Positions 8,404 to 16,943 of a stretch of 64,000 nucleotides of DNA are shown here, piece by piece. Below the pieces are notes generated by a model, which saw only the letters and a program-made list of their open reading frames with translations, did not search any database and was not told the origin of the DNA. The DNA is from Streptomyces filamentosus (lineage in GTDB: Bacteria > Actinomycetota > Actinomycetes > Streptomycetales > Streptomycetaceae), in NCBI RefSeq assembly GCF_014654895.1, contig NZ_BNBE01000002.1:310001-374000 (forward strand), given 5' to 3'. The translations under genes were made by a program, and so were the position numbers. Position 1 is the stretch's first letter. Each line of letters begins with the position of its first letter.

Positions 8404-9507
8404 ATGACGACGAACGCCGCTGACCAGTCCCCCGCCCAGCCGTCCACCTCGAAGATGACCGACGAGCAGTACGGGGCGCTGCGCGCCTCGGCCGCCGTGT
8501 GGGCCGGGACCTCCGTGCTGATCACGGACGAGCGGGGGCGGGTCCTCGTCCAGGAGGTCGGCTACCGGCCCTTCCGCCTCCTGCCCGGCGGTGCCGTCGA
8601 CGAGGGCGAGAGTGCCCGCCGGGCCGCCGTCCGGGAGGTGCAGGAGGAGCTCGGCGTCGCCCTCGACGTCCGCCGCGGCCTCGCCGTCGACTGGGTCTCC
8701 GCGGCCGCGGTCGGGGCACCCGCGGAGATGCGGTTCCCCGGCGAGATCCTGCACGTCTTCGACGGAGGCATCTGGGGCGAGGAGCGGTTCGCCGCGATCC
8801 GGCTGGCGGCGGACGAGATCCAGGCGGTCGAGTGCGTCGAGCCCGCCGATCTGCCGGCCCTCATGTCGCCGGGCGACGCGCGCCGCGCTCTGGCGGCCCT
8901 GCGCGCCCGCATCGACGGTGCGGGGGTCGTCCTGCTGGAGGACGGTGTTCCGGTCACGCCGGGCGTCCTGGACCGGGTGGGGGTCCTGCGTACCGCCCGG
9001 GCGCGGCACCACTTCCCCTTCCACCCGCGGCCGGTCCCCGGGGGCCTCGTGGTGCGGCAGGCGTGGTGCTGGGCCTTCGCCCCGGACGGCCGGGTCCTCG
9101 TGCTCCTCGAACCCGACACCGGTGCGGCCTGCCTGCCCGGCGGGACCCCGGAGGGCCGGGACGGAGGCGATCCCGCGACCACGCTCGTCCGCGAGGCCCG
9201 GGAAGAGGCCGCGGCCGAACTGGCCGACGTCGTGTACCTCGGGCACCTCTCCGACCCCGAGGAGCCGTGCGCACGCGTACGCTACGCCGCGACGCTCCGA
9301 CGCGTCGGCGCGCCGCCCGTCGATCCGGCCACCGGCCGTGCGTACGTCCGGGTCCTGGCCACCCCCGAGCAGGTGGTGGAACTGTTCGACTGGGGGCCCG
9401 CCGCCGCCGGCCAACTCCAGGCCGTCCACCGGGCCCGCGCCTCGCTGCGCATCCCCCGGGCCGCCCGCCGGCCCGTCACCGAACTCTCCGGGCCCTGTGC
9501 CTGGTGA
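8404..9507 (+). CDS. tandem double-NUDIX hydrolase
   Basis: 367 residues with two NUDIX domains. The first, about 20-175, has the canonical box GGAVDEGES...AVREVQEELG. The second, about 205-340, has GGTPEGRDG...LVREAREEAA, complete for REUxEE but with Ala at the final Gly. Two-domain NUDIX proteins of this length recur in actinomycetes; the substrate is unknown. It ends the plus-strand NUDIX run and is convergent with a glycosyltransferase gene. A short inverted repeat (CAGGGCG...CGCCCTG, 9529-9557) between them may help termination. Confidence 0.85.
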   Translation: MTTNAADQSPAQPSTSKMTDEQYGALRASAAVWAGTSVLITDERGRVLVQEVGYRPFRLLPGGAVDEGESARRAAVREVQEELGVALDVRRGLAVDWVSAAAVGAPAEMRFPGEILHVFDGGIWGEERFAAIRLAADEIQAVECVEPADLPALMSPGDARRALAALRARIDGAGVVLLEDGVPVTPGVLDRVGVLRTARARHHFPFHPRPVPGGLVVRQAWCWAFAPDGRVLVLLEPDTGAACLPGGTPEGRDGGDPATTLVREAREEAAAELADVVYLGHLSDPEEPCARVRYAATLRRVGAPPVDPATGRAYVRVLATPEQVVELFDWGPAAAGQLQAVHRARASLRIPRAARRPVTELSGPCAW

Positions 9508-9593
9508 GCCCCGCCCCGGACGAACGGCAGGGCGTCACCGCGAGTTCTCCGCCCTGCGCTCTTCCGGGGCCGACGGGGGCACCGGACCGTCCC

Positions 9594-10367
9594 CTAGATC
9601 CGGGACTTGCGCAGCGAGTGCCAGGCCGCGCCGTACAGCGCCAGGGCGGACCGGGGCACCGAGAGGCGCTCGTGCTGCCGGTACAGCCGCCAGTTGTGCT
9701 CCACCAGCGCCAGCTTGTTCGAGGAGAGCGAACCCGCCCGGCCGGCCCGGTAGATCGCCAGGGGCTCCTTCATGCCCCGGGCCGGGTTCCCGTTCCGCAT
9801 GATCGCCAGCCACAGTGCGTAGTCCTGCCGCTTCGGCATGTCCGGCATCAGCCTCGTGCCCAGCGCCGCCCGGTCGTACATCGCGGTGAGGGCCCCGATG
9901 TGGTCCTGCACCAACATGTCGCGGTACGTCACGCGCTCCCGCGCCTCGACCACCCGGCCGTTCGGCGTGAAGTCGCACGCCTCGCCCGTGTAGTCGCCGT
10001 CGACCTTGTAGTAGGAGGTGAACGTCAGCGGGGCGTCGCCCTCGGCGGCGAACGCGATCTGCCGCTCCAGCTTCGCCGGGAGCCACATGTCGTCGCTGTC
10101 CAGGAAGGCCACGTACTCGCCCCGCGCCCGCGCCAGCGCCAGGTTGCGGGCCTTGGCCGCGCCGCCCTGCTCCGGCGCCGCCTGCGGGAGCACGCGCTCG
10201 TCCTGGCGGGCCAGTTCCTGCAGCAGGTCCATGGAGTCGTCGGTGGACGCGTCGTCGGTGATCAACAACTCCACGTCGGTATGCGTCTGCGCCAGCACGG
10301 AACGTACCGACGAGCCGAGAGTGACGGCCGAGTTGTGTACCGGCATCACCACGGAAACCAGGGGCAC
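9594..10367 (-). CDS. family 2 glycosyltransferase
   Basis: 257 residues. The N-terminus VSVVMPVHN is the GT-A nucleotide-binding strand of GT2 enzymes; DDASTDDS follows, and FLDSDD near residue 95 is the DxD-like metal site that holds the nucleotide-sugar diphosphate. RQDYALWL is the usual acceptor-side region. A GTG at 10367 is preferred because GAGGAG sits 6 bases upstream; a longer form from 10382 is possible. It is divergent from a second, frameshifted GT2 gene, so the pair may modify one glycan or natural product. The donor is unknown. Confidence 0.85.
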   Translation of the reverse strand: MPLVSVVMPVHNSAVTLGSSVRSVLAQTHTDVELLITDDASTDDSMDLLQELARQDERVLPQAAPEQGGAAKARNLALARARGEYVAFLDSDDMWLPAKLERQIAFAAEGDAPLTFTSYYKVDGDYTGEACDFTPNGRVVEARERVTYRDMLVQDHIGALTAMYDRAALGTRLMPDMPKRQDYALWLAIMRNGNPARGMKEPLAIYRAGRAGSLSSNKLALVEHNWRLYRQHERLSVPRSALALYGAAWHSLRKSRI

Positions 10368-10705
10368 TGCGGTGCTCCTCACCAGGGGTTGGGGCAGTCG
10401 TCATGAAGGTCTTCGCCGCCGTCCAGGGGCTGCGCGGAGCGGCCTCTGTCCGGTGCGCCCCGCCGAGGCGGACCACCAGGTCGGCGCCTGCGGCGGAGAT
10501 CTGCACCGTATCAAGCCACGGGGGCCGCGTGCCGGGCCTGACCTGCGCGCGGCCGGCTCCCGGCGGCCCGCGCAGGCCCGGTCGCCGCCCGGCCGCCGTC
10601 CGACCACTGCCTGCCGTCGTACGGGTGCGGCCCGCACACGGCCAGGGTGGGCCGTCTTCCAGCGGGCGAGACGGCGGCGGGCGGGTTCCCGGCGCGGGAG
10701 GGGGT
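10368..10705. other. divergent intergenic region between two glycosyltransferase genes
   Basis: About 340 bases that should contain the promoters of both flanking genes. I see no convincing operator, hairpin or small gene in it. Confidence 0.4.
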
Positions 10706-11588
10706 GTGGTCTTCGTGGGCACCGGCGCACCGCGCGTCGGGGCGGTCGTACTCACGCTGAACGACCGTCCCGGTGAGCTCCCGAGGGCGATGGAGTCCCC
10801 CCCTCGCGCAGGAGGGTGTCGAGCTGGTCGTGGTCGTGGTCGTGGTCGTGGTCGGCAACGGCTGTGTGCCCGCGCAGGTTCCGGCCGGGGTGAAGACGGT
10901 GGCCCTGGCGGAGAACGTCGGCATCCCCGAGGGCCGCGACATCGGTGCGCGGGGCGTCGAGGGCGAGTTGCTGTTCTTCTTCGACGACGACGCGGTCCTG
11001 CCCGGCGCCGACGTCCTCGTCCGCCTCGCCGGTGCCCTCCTGCGCGAGCCCGGCCTCGTCTACGTCCAGCCCCGGATCGCCGACCCCGGCACCGGGATCA
11101 CCGTGCGCCGCCGGCTCCCCCGGCTGCGGGCCGGCGATCCGGAGCGGCCCGGAGTCGTGACGGTCATGGCCGAGGGCGTCGTCATGATCCGCCGCGACGC
11201 GTTCGACGCCGCCGGGGGCCGGCCCGGACACTCCTTCCTCTTCCATGAGGGCGTCGACCTCGCCTGGCGGCCGTGGGACCGGGGCGGTACCGGCCGCTAC
11301 CTGCCCGACGTCGTCGTCCACCACCCCGCGACCGACCCCGCCCGCCACGACCGCTTCCACCGGCTCAACGCCCGCAACCGCGTCTGGCTCGCACGACGGA
11401 ACCTCCCCGCGCCCCTGGCCCCCCTCAACCTCACCGACTTCGTCCTCCTCACCCTCTGGCGCTCCCGCGACAGGGCGGCCCTCCGCGCCACCGCCGCGGG
11501 CTTCCGCGGCGGCCACGGACGCCGCGCCCCCATGAGCCGGCACACCGTCATCCGCCTCACCCGCGCCGGGCGGCCCCCGATCGTGTGA
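10706..11588 (+). pseudogene. family 2 glycosyltransferase split by a single-base frameshift
   Basis: The N-terminus (PRVGAVVLTLNDRPGELPRA) reads in one frame up to a run of seven C at 10797-10803. The rest (EGVELVVVV, VGNGCVPAQV, FFFDDDAVLPGAD, a GT2 DxD site) reads in the next frame to 11588. Removing one C restores a continuous GT2 protein of about 293 residues. Just after it, GTCGTG is repeated to give a run of nine or ten valines where related proteins have about four. The gene may be broken, phase-variable by slippage, or intact with a sequence error. The start is a GTG at 10706 or 10715 behind a G-rich ribosome-binding site. Confidence 0.75.
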
Positions 11589-11719
11589 AGCTCGTCGGAG
11601 GCGGCCGGAGGGTGCGGTCGGGGTCTCGGCGGAAGCCTTCGGTCCTCGGGCCGGGGCGGGGCGGGAACGAAGGCCGGTAGCCGTCCGGAGGCGCTCCGCA
11701 CTCGATCCGTCACGGTGAT

Positions 11720-11739
11720 CCCGCCCGTTCACGGGCGGG
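11720..11739 (-). terminator. hairpin over the stop codon of the HTH/PG-binding gene
   Basis: An 8-bp perfect stem CCCGCCCG / CGGGCGGG with loop TTCA covers the stop of the minus-strand gene ending at 11729. There is no U-tract, as usual for GC-rich actinobacterial terminators. Confidence 0.5.
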
Positions 11740-12682
11740 GTACGGACGCCGTCAGGGCCCGCCAGGTGGGGGTGTCGACGGCGCCGGTGGCGGGCAGGCC
11801 GCGGCGGGTCTGGAAGTCGGACACGGCGCGGAGGGTGCCCGCCGTGTAGACGCCGGTGATGTCGGCGGGGAGGCCGGCCTGGCCCAGGAGGTCCTGGACC
11901 GCCTCGACTTCAGGACCCGTGGCGCCGGAGGCGACGGAGCGGACCAGCACCGGCCAGGTCCGCTCCCCCACCTTGCCGTCCGGTTGCAGGCCCCTGGTGC
12001 GCTGGAAGGCGATCACGTGCCGGCGGGTCTCCGGGCCGAAGATGCCGTCCGCCCTCAAGCGGCGGCCGTCGGCTTGCAGGAGGCGCTGGATCGTCCAGGT
12101 GAGGGAGGACTTCTCGCCCAGTCTCACCAGGGGCCAGCGTGCCGTCGCGGCAGGGCCTCGGGCCGCCGCCACGGGGCGGTCGTGGGTCGCCGGGGGCCGG
12201 CGGTCCGCGAGGAGGGCCCAGGAGGCGAGGGCGATGCTCGTCGTCACCGCCGCCACGAGGGCCGTGCGCCACAGGCTCCGGGGCGGTTTCGGGGAGCCCG
12301 GTGGGGAGTTCGGTGGGGAGATCGGTTCCGGGGCGGGAGGAAAGGGCTGCGCAGGCGCGGCCGGGGAAGGTGGCGGCGGCTCCGACCGAGCGGGGCCGCC
12401 CGCGGCGGTCTCGGCCAGGGCCAGGGCTGTTGGCAGGTCTTCGGGCGGTGCGCCCAGGGTCGCGTGGAGGGCCCGGACGATGTCCTTGGGCGCGTTCGAG
12501 GCGTGCGCGGGGTTGAAGTAGCGCGACAGGGTGGTCTGGTTGACGCCGACCCGGCGCGCGAGGGACTCCTGCGTGGGCTTTCTGCCGCTCTCGTCCGTGG
12601 CGGCCTCCCACCACGCGCGCAGGAGCAGCGCCAGTTCCTGCCCCGCTCCGCTCGCCGTGCGGTCCGGCCGGACCTCGACCAT
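11729..12682 (-). CDS. membrane-anchored HTH protein with two peptidoglycan-binding domains
   Basis: 317 residues in three parts. Residues about 10-90 are a Cro/C1-type helix-turn-helix (TQESLARRVGVNQTTLSRYF). A long Pro/Ser linker leads to one membrane segment (TALVAAVTTSIALASWALLA). Outside the membrane lie two PG_binding_1 repeats, one with LRADGIFGPETRRHVIAFQ and one with ITGVYTAGTLRAVSDFQ. The layout suggests a one-component sensor that links cell-wall state to transcription, an inference from architecture. The ATG at 12682 is chosen over an upstream one. It is divergent from a YkuD-like secreted protein, a plausible target. Upstream DNA holds a cluster of TGCAT motifs. Confidence 0.75.
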   Translation of the reverse strand: MVEVRPDRTASGAGQELALLLRAWWEAATDESGRKPTQESLARRVGVNQTTLSRYFNPAHASNAPKDIVRALHATLGAPPEDLPTALALAETAAGGPARSEPPPPSPAAPAQPFPPAPEPISPPNSPPGSPKPPRSLWRTALVAAVTTSIALASWALLADRRPPATHDRPVAAARGPAATARWPLVRLGEKSSLTWTIQRLLQADGRRLRADGIFGPETRRHVIAFQRTRGLQPDGKVGERTWPVLVRSVASGATGPEVEAVQDLLGQAGLPADITGVYTAGTLRAVSDFQTRRGLPATGAVDTPTWRALTASVPRP

Positions 12683-12707
12683 GTGTGCCTCCGAGCTTCT
12701 TCGCGCC

Positions 12708-12771
12708 TGCATAACCGCACGTCAGCGCCCTGCATATGTGCATGCATCATCACGCATCGGTGCATGGCGCA
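12708..12771. promoter_or_regulatory. cluster of GCAT/TGCAT motifs in the divergent promoter
   Basis: Within 64 bases the motif GCAT occurs at least six times, mostly as TGCAT (12707-, 12731-, 12739-, 12743-, 12761-), including TGCATATGTGCATGCAT. The GC content is visibly lower than around it. It lies between the HTH/peptidoglycan-binding gene and the YkuD-like gene, a good place for an autoregulatory operator. Confidence 0.45.
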
Positions 12772-12949
12772 TGGGGCCCCGCCGGGCGGCCGGAAGGGGG
12801 CAGGGTTGTCCTCGGCAGCCCGCGGCGGCCGGTCCGGAAGGCCCGCCCACAGGGCGATACGCCCTTGGCACACGCCACGGGACGTGCCGTGGCCCACGCC
12901 GGAGTCCGGCGCACCGCCACTTCCCCAACCCCTCTAAGGAGTGATCACC

Positions 12950-13552
12950 ATGTCCGTTTCGTCCTCCCTGCGAGCCCGTCTCCTCTCGGTCGGGCTCGGC
13001 GCCCTGGCCCTCGTGACCACGGCCGCCGCCACCGCCCCCGGCGGCCAGGCCGCACCCGACGACCAGGGCCGGCCGTCGGCGTCCGACGTCGTCACCACGC
13101 TGAAGTTCGTCAGGAACTCCGCCGACCCGCAGAACTCCCGGCTGTACGTCATCCGCGGCGGCACGCCCGTGGCCGAGTTCCGCGCCGGATCCGGCCTCGG
13201 CAAGACCCACCGGAACGGCCGCAAGGAGTGCGTCCGCGAGCAGGGCTGGCTGCCCCGGGGCACGTACAAGGTCGGCGCGGCCCAGACCCGCTACAACGGC
13301 ACCCTCGTCAAGGGCTACGCGATCCCCCTGAGCGACAAGAAGTGCAGCGACAACCGGACGTGGCGGACCCAGTTGCTCATCCACAGCGAGATGACCCGCG
13401 ACGGCGGCCGGGGCAGCACGGAGAGCCGGCGCTGGGACGGCGTGAGCGACTACAAGTCCGCCGGCTGCATCAAGCTGGAGCCCAACGACATCAAGAAGCT
13501 GTTCCGCAACCTCAGCCGCTTCCCCGCACCCACGCGACTGATGGTGGTCTGA
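12950..13552 (+). CDS. secreted L,D-transpeptidase-like (YkuD-type) protein
   Basis: 200 residues. The N-terminus is a Sec signal (LLSVGLGALALVTTAAATAP, cleavage near AQA/AAP around residue 35). The C-terminal half carries LLIHSE near 143 and YKSAGCIKLE near 172, equivalent to the His and SxGC catalytic motif of L,D-transpeptidases, with Lys replacing the usual Arg after Cys. Such enzymes cross-link peptidoglycan through 3-3 bonds or attach proteins to it. An AAGGAG box 8 bases upstream fixes the ATG. It is divergent from the membrane HTH/PG-binding protein. It is small for the family and lacks added wall-binding domains. Confidence 0.7.
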   Translation: MSVSSSLRARLLSVGLGALALVTTAAATAPGGQAAPDDQGRPSASDVVTTLKFVRNSADPQNSRLYVIRGGTPVAEFRAGSGLGKTHRNGRKECVREQGWLPRGTYKVGAAQTRYNGTLVKGYAIPLSDKKCSDNRTWRTQLLIHSEMTRDGGRGSTESRRWDGVSDYKSAGCIKLEPNDIKKLFRNLSRFPAPTRLMVV

Positions 13553-13576
13553 CCCGGCAGCCCGGCCCCGGCCTCG

Positions 13577-13602
13577 TTCCCGCCCCGGCGATGGGGCGGG
13601 AA
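13577..13602 (+). terminator. rho-independent-like hairpin
   Basis: A perfect 10-bp stem TTCCCGCCCC / GGGGCGGGAA with a 6-base loop, 25 bases after the YkuD-like gene and before the convergent reductase gene. It could serve both. Confidence 0.7.
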
Positions 13603-13635
13603 ACGTCGTGGGGGGGGTGTGCCGAGCGGCCGGGG

Positions 13636-14199
13636 CTAGCGCTTCACGCCGTAGCGGAGGTAGACGACCTTCGAGCTGAAGGTGCGGGTCTCCAGGAGTT
13701 CGAGGTTCACCTGGCGTTCGTCGCGGGGGAAGAAGGGGATGCCGCCGCCGACGAGTACGGGGTGGATCACGGCCCGGTACTCGTCGATCAGGTCCGCTTC
13801 GGCGGCTTCGGCGGCGAGGGTCGCGCCGCCGATCGCGATGTCGCCCTGCGCCGGTTCGGCGCGCAGGCGGGCGATCTCCTCCGTCAGGGTGCCGGAGGCC
13901 AGGCGGGCCTGGCCCTGGACCGTCGACAGGGTGGTGGAGAAGACCACTTTCGGAAGCGGGTTCCAGAGGGCGGTCCACTCGCGTTCCGCTTCTCCGAGGG
14001 ACGGGTCCTGGTCGGCGGTCTCCCAGTACAGCATCGTCTCGTACAGGCGCCGCCCGAGCAGGTGGACGCCGACCTCGCGGATCTCGTCGATCCAGAAGCG
14101 GAAGACGTCCTCGTCGGGGCCCGACCAGTCGAAGCCGCCGTCCGGGCCGACGATGTAGCCGTCGAGCGAGACGCCCATCGAGTAGGTCACCTTGCGCAT
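13636..14199 (-). CDS. RibD C-terminal-like dihydrofolate reductase family protein
   Basis: 187 residues. SMGVSLDGYIVGPDG at the N-terminus, LGRRLYETM near 50 and IGGATLAAEA near 120 are the NADPH- and substrate-site motifs of the RibD_C family, which shares the DHFR fold and often acts as an unassigned pteridine/flavin-type reductase. PVLVGGGIPFFP near 150 is the usual late strand-loop. The true substrate is unknown; many paralogues of this kind exist in each Streptomyces genome. It is monocistronic, convergent with the YkuD-like gene. Confidence 0.8.
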   Translation of the reverse strand: MRKVTYSMGVSLDGYIVGPDGGFDWSGPDEDVFRFWIDEIREVGVHLLGRRLYETMLYWETADQDPSLGEAEREWTALWNPLPKVVFSTTLSTVQGQARLASGTLTEEIARLRAEPAQGDIAIGGATLAAEAAEADLIDEYRAVIHPVLVGGGIPFFPRDERQVNLELLETRTFSSKVVYLRYGVKR

Positions 14200-14385
14200 C
14201 AGCAGTCCTCCTCAGTGCCGGGTTCGACAGTACGACCGCCGGGCGCCGCCGAACTCATCGCGACGCGCGGGATCCCTCGGTGGCGGTCCGGCGCGGAGGA
14301 GGTGGCGGAGAGGTGGACAGCCTCGCCTCCCCCCTTCTACGCTCCGTGTCACCTATTCACTTAGTTGACTATGGAGTGGTTGGCC

Positions 14386-14796
14386 ATGCACCCGTTCCGC
14401 ACCGCCGTCGAAAACCGCGACGAGGCCGCCATCGAGGCCCTCCTCGCCGAGGACGTCGTCTTCACCAGCCCGATCGCCTTCAAGCCCTATCCCGGCAAGG
14501 CCGTCACCGCCGCGATCCTGCGCGCCGTGATGCGCGTCCTCGAGGACTTCACCTACGTCCGTGAGATCGCGGATCCCGGAGGGCGTGATCACGCCCTCGT
14601 CTTCACCGCCACCGTCGACGGGAAGCGGATCCAGGGCTGCGACTTCCTCCACCTCGACGAGGACGGGCTGATCGACGACTTCACGGTCATGGTCCGGCCG
14701 CTCTCCGCCGCGCAGGCCCTCGCCGCCGCCATGGGCGCCCAGTTCGACCGGATCGCCCTCGAAGCGTCCGAAGCGTCCGAAGCGGCCGGCGCCTGA
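14386..14796 (+). CDS. SnoaL-like / NTF2-fold protein
   Basis: 136 residues forming the NTF2-like cone fold: HPFRTAVENRDEAAIEALLA, then VFTSPIAFKPYPG and a C-terminal sheet with DFLHLDEDGLIDDFTVMVRP. Members are small cyclases, isomerases or plain ligand-binding proteins; no catalytic pair can be assigned here. The ATG at 14386 is supported by GGAG 9 bases upstream. Alternative starts at 14365 and 14371 would add seven or five residues. The C-terminus has a short EASEASEA repeat. Confidence 0.75.
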   Translation: MHPFRTAVENRDEAAIEALLAEDVVFTSPIAFKPYPGKAVTAAILRAVMRVLEDFTYVREIADPGGRDHALVFTATVDGKRIQGCDFLHLDEDGLIDDFTVMVRPLSAAQALAAAMGAQFDRIALEASEASEAAGA

Positions 14797-14832
14797 AGCG
14801 CCGTCCCGTGCCTTCCGCCGGAGGTGCGGGCG

Positions 14833-15387
14833 TCAGGGCAGGTCGGTGCTCAGCAGGGAGTACATGAGCATGTCGCGGCGTCGGCCGTCCACCGGCTGCC
14901 AGCTCCGGAGCAGGCCCTCGCGGTGGAAGCCGGCGGCCTCGGCCGTTCGCGCCGACGCGGTGTTCCAGGGTTCCACGCAGAGTTGGAGGCGGGGGATGCC
15001 GAGGTCGGCCAGTCCCCAGGAGGCGACTGCGCGGAGGGCTGCCGCGGCGGCGCCCTGGCCCCGGGCGGAGCCGGCGGTCCAGTAGCCGAGCGACGCCCGG
15101 CCCTCGTGGGCGTCCCTCAGCCACAGGCCGATGGCGCCGACGGGGCACCGATCCTCGGTCCGCACGATGACGAACGGGTAGCCGGTGCCCGTGGACGCCC
15201 GCTCCCACTGCCGCCGCACGAAGGCTTCGCCGGCCTCCCGCGAGTACGGGGAGGGGACGGTCGTGATCAGCGGGATGTACGCGTCGGCCGACGCCTCCTG
15301 AACGAGCGGCAGATCGCCCCTCTCCCAGGGGCGGAGCAGGAAGCGGTCGCCGGCGGCCAGTCGCGGGACGTCCAGATGAGTGGTCAT
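14833..15387 (-). CDS. GNAT N-acetyltransferase, RimJ/RimL-like
   Basis: 184 residues. LGYWTAGSARGQGAAAAALR near 105 is the acetyl-CoA pyrophosphate-binding motif A, and LCVEPWNTASARTAEAAGF near 140 is the following motif B typical of RimJ/RimL enzymes that acetylate protein N-termini or small amines. The ATG of MTTHLD is preferred; one codon set further upstream is in frame. Its substrate is unknown. Confidence 0.8.
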   Translation of the reverse strand: MTTHLDVPRLAAGDRFLLRPWERGDLPLVQEASADAYIPLITTVPSPYSREAGEAFVRRQWERASTGTGYPFVIVRTEDRCPVGAIGLWLRDAHEGRASLGYWTAGSARGQGAAAAALRAVASWGLADLGIPRLQLCVEPWNTASARTAEAAGFHREGLLRSWQPVDGRRRDMLMYSLLSTDLP

Positions 15388-15460
15388 GGGGTCATCCTGC
15401 AACGCGACGGGCCGGGCGTCCGGGAGACGGGTGTCCGAGAGGCGGGCGTTCGGGAAGTGG

Positions 15461-15853
15461 CTATTCGGGGATGATGGCCACCGCGTCGATCTCCACGAGC
15501 GCGCCCGGACGGGCGTGTCCCGCGGTGGAGACGACGGTGATGGCCGTGCGGTGGTCGCCCCAGGCGGCTCGTGACGCCGCGTATCCCGCCCGCGCGTCGA
15601 CTCCGTCGACGAGGTAGATGTTCAGCTTGGCGACGTGCTCGGGGCCGGTGCCCGCGGCCTCGAGAATGGTCAGCACGTTGCGCATGGCCTGGGTGGTCTG
15701 GGCCTCGATGCCGTCGAGCAGGTTTCCGGTGCTGTCGGTGCCGAGCTGGCCGCCGACGTGCAGCATCCGCCCTGCGGGGGTGATCACGCCCTGGGTGAAG
15801 GCGGGGTTGTAGTGGAGCTCTTCGGGGTCGAGGTGCGTCGTCTTCACGGTCAT
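15461..15853 (-). CDS. RidA/YjgF family enamine-imine deaminase
   Basis: 130 residues, the normal family length. VITPAGRMLHVGGQLGTD is the conserved N-terminal strand pair; TQAMRNVLTILEAAGTGPEH follows; the C-terminal block ARPGALVEIDAVAI holds the family region, but the catalytic Arg of true RidA (in PxR) is not evident, since GHARPGA places an Arg nearby. It may hydrolyse reactive enamines or belong to a non-catalytic subgroup. Confidence 0.8.
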   Translation of the reverse strand: MTVKTTHLDPEELHYNPAFTQGVITPAGRMLHVGGQLGTDSTGNLLDGIEAQTTQAMRNVLTILEAAGTGPEHVAKLNIYLVDGVDARAGYAASRAAWGDHRTAITVVSTAGHARPGALVEIDAVAIIPE

Positions 15854-16396
15854 GGGCCTCTCCCGGGGTGTGCCGGTGTACGTGTACGGGTGCGAGTGGT
15901 GCGGCAGGTGGACGGGTCGGCCCTGGTGGATGCGCGACGCCCGGAATCCGGCATCAGCGAGGCCGCGCGCACCGGCCGGCCGGCCGACCGGACGTCGATC
16001 CGGCCTTCGGGCTGGTCGGGTGCGGTGGGCGGCGCTGCCAGCTTACTCCGGGGGCCCGTACGGCGCCGCCGAAGCGCGCGGCGACGGCGCGGCCCGGCCC
16101 GGCGACCCGGTGGCCGGGCGGTCGCGGCGGGGGCCGGGGGACGACGTGACTCCTCGTGGGTTCCCTGGCGGCGGCGCTCGAAAGAGGACGTCAACGGCGC
16201 GTCACGGCCGGCCCGGGAGCCGGGGTCGTACGGGGTCCGACGGTGGCGGGAGGGGGGACCGCAGCGCGTGATCGCGGAGAACAGGACGATTGTTCGGAGG
16301 CGTACGACAGGCGTTTTATCCGGTTTACCGTTCGCGGTTCCGGGGAGGTCGGGGACGTCGGTGACGCGCAGGGGCTTCCGTCCGTCCGAGGGGGCG
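15854..16396. other. gene-free stretch with a short AT-richer patch
   Basis: About 540 bases without a convincing gene. Near 16270-16335 the sequence is less GC-rich (ATTGTTCGGAGG, GTTTTATCCGGTTTACC), which may mark promoters, but no gene starts just after it on the plus strand. An imperfect GAACA-N7-TGTTC dyad is present at 16280-16296. Confidence 0.4.
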
Positions 16397-16837
16397 TCAG
16401 CCGATGCGCTCGGCCAGGGCGAGGATGATGCCCGCGGGGCCCCTGAGGTAGCAGAGCCGGTAGACGTTCTCGTACTGCGCCACCTCGCCGATCAGTTCGG
16501 CGCCGTGGGAGCGCAGCCGGACGATGGTGTCGTCGATGTCGTCGACGGCGAACATGACGCGGTGCAGGCCCAGCGTGTTGGGCGGCGTGTCGGCCGATCC
16601 GTCGCCGAGCGCCGCGGGGGCGTGGTACTGCGCGAGTTCCAGCTTGCCGTGTCCGTCCGGGGTCCGCATCATCGCGATCTCACTGCGGACGCCGTCGAGC
16701 CCGACGGTCAGGTCCGCGAAGGAGCCCTCGATCTGCGCCCTGGCCTCGACCTCCATGCCCAGCTCGGCGAAGAAGGCGACGGCGGCGTCCAGGTCGTCGA
16801 CGACGATGCCGACGTTGTCCATCCGCTGAAGCGCCAT
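16397..16837 (-). CDS. VOC (glyoxalase/bleomycin-resistance fold) protein, methylmalonyl-CoA epimerase-like
   Basis: 146 residues with the paired beta-alpha-beta-beta-beta units of the VOC superfamily. MDNVGIVVDDLDAAVAFFAE opens the fold; HRVMFAVDDIDDTIVRL begins the second half and supplies a metal His; LCYLRGPAGIILALAE carries the terminal Glu. These positions suit divalent-metal binding. Lyase, epimerase and resistance functions all occur in the family, so none is assigned. A tRNA-like gene lies about 105 bases upstream on the same strand. Confidence 0.75.
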   Translation of the reverse strand: MALQRMDNVGIVVDDLDAAVAFFAELGMEVEARAQIEGSFADLTVGLDGVRSEIAMMRTPDGHGKLELAQYHAPAALGDGSADTPPNTLGLHRVMFAVDDIDDTIVRLRSHGAELIGEVAQYENVYRLCYLRGPAGIILALAERIG

Positions 16838-16943
16838 GGCGGTTCTCCCTCTGTTCTGCGTCTGCTCCGTGCCGGCTCGGTGTCCGCTCGGCGCGGCCCC
16901 GAGGTGACCGGTATACCGGAGCCGGGGAAGGGGAGGGAGGAGG

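Noticed and set aside
16280..16296. GAACA...TGTTC as an SOS (LexA) box
   Set aside because: The spacing is too long for GAAC-N4-GTTC and no gene start follows closely.
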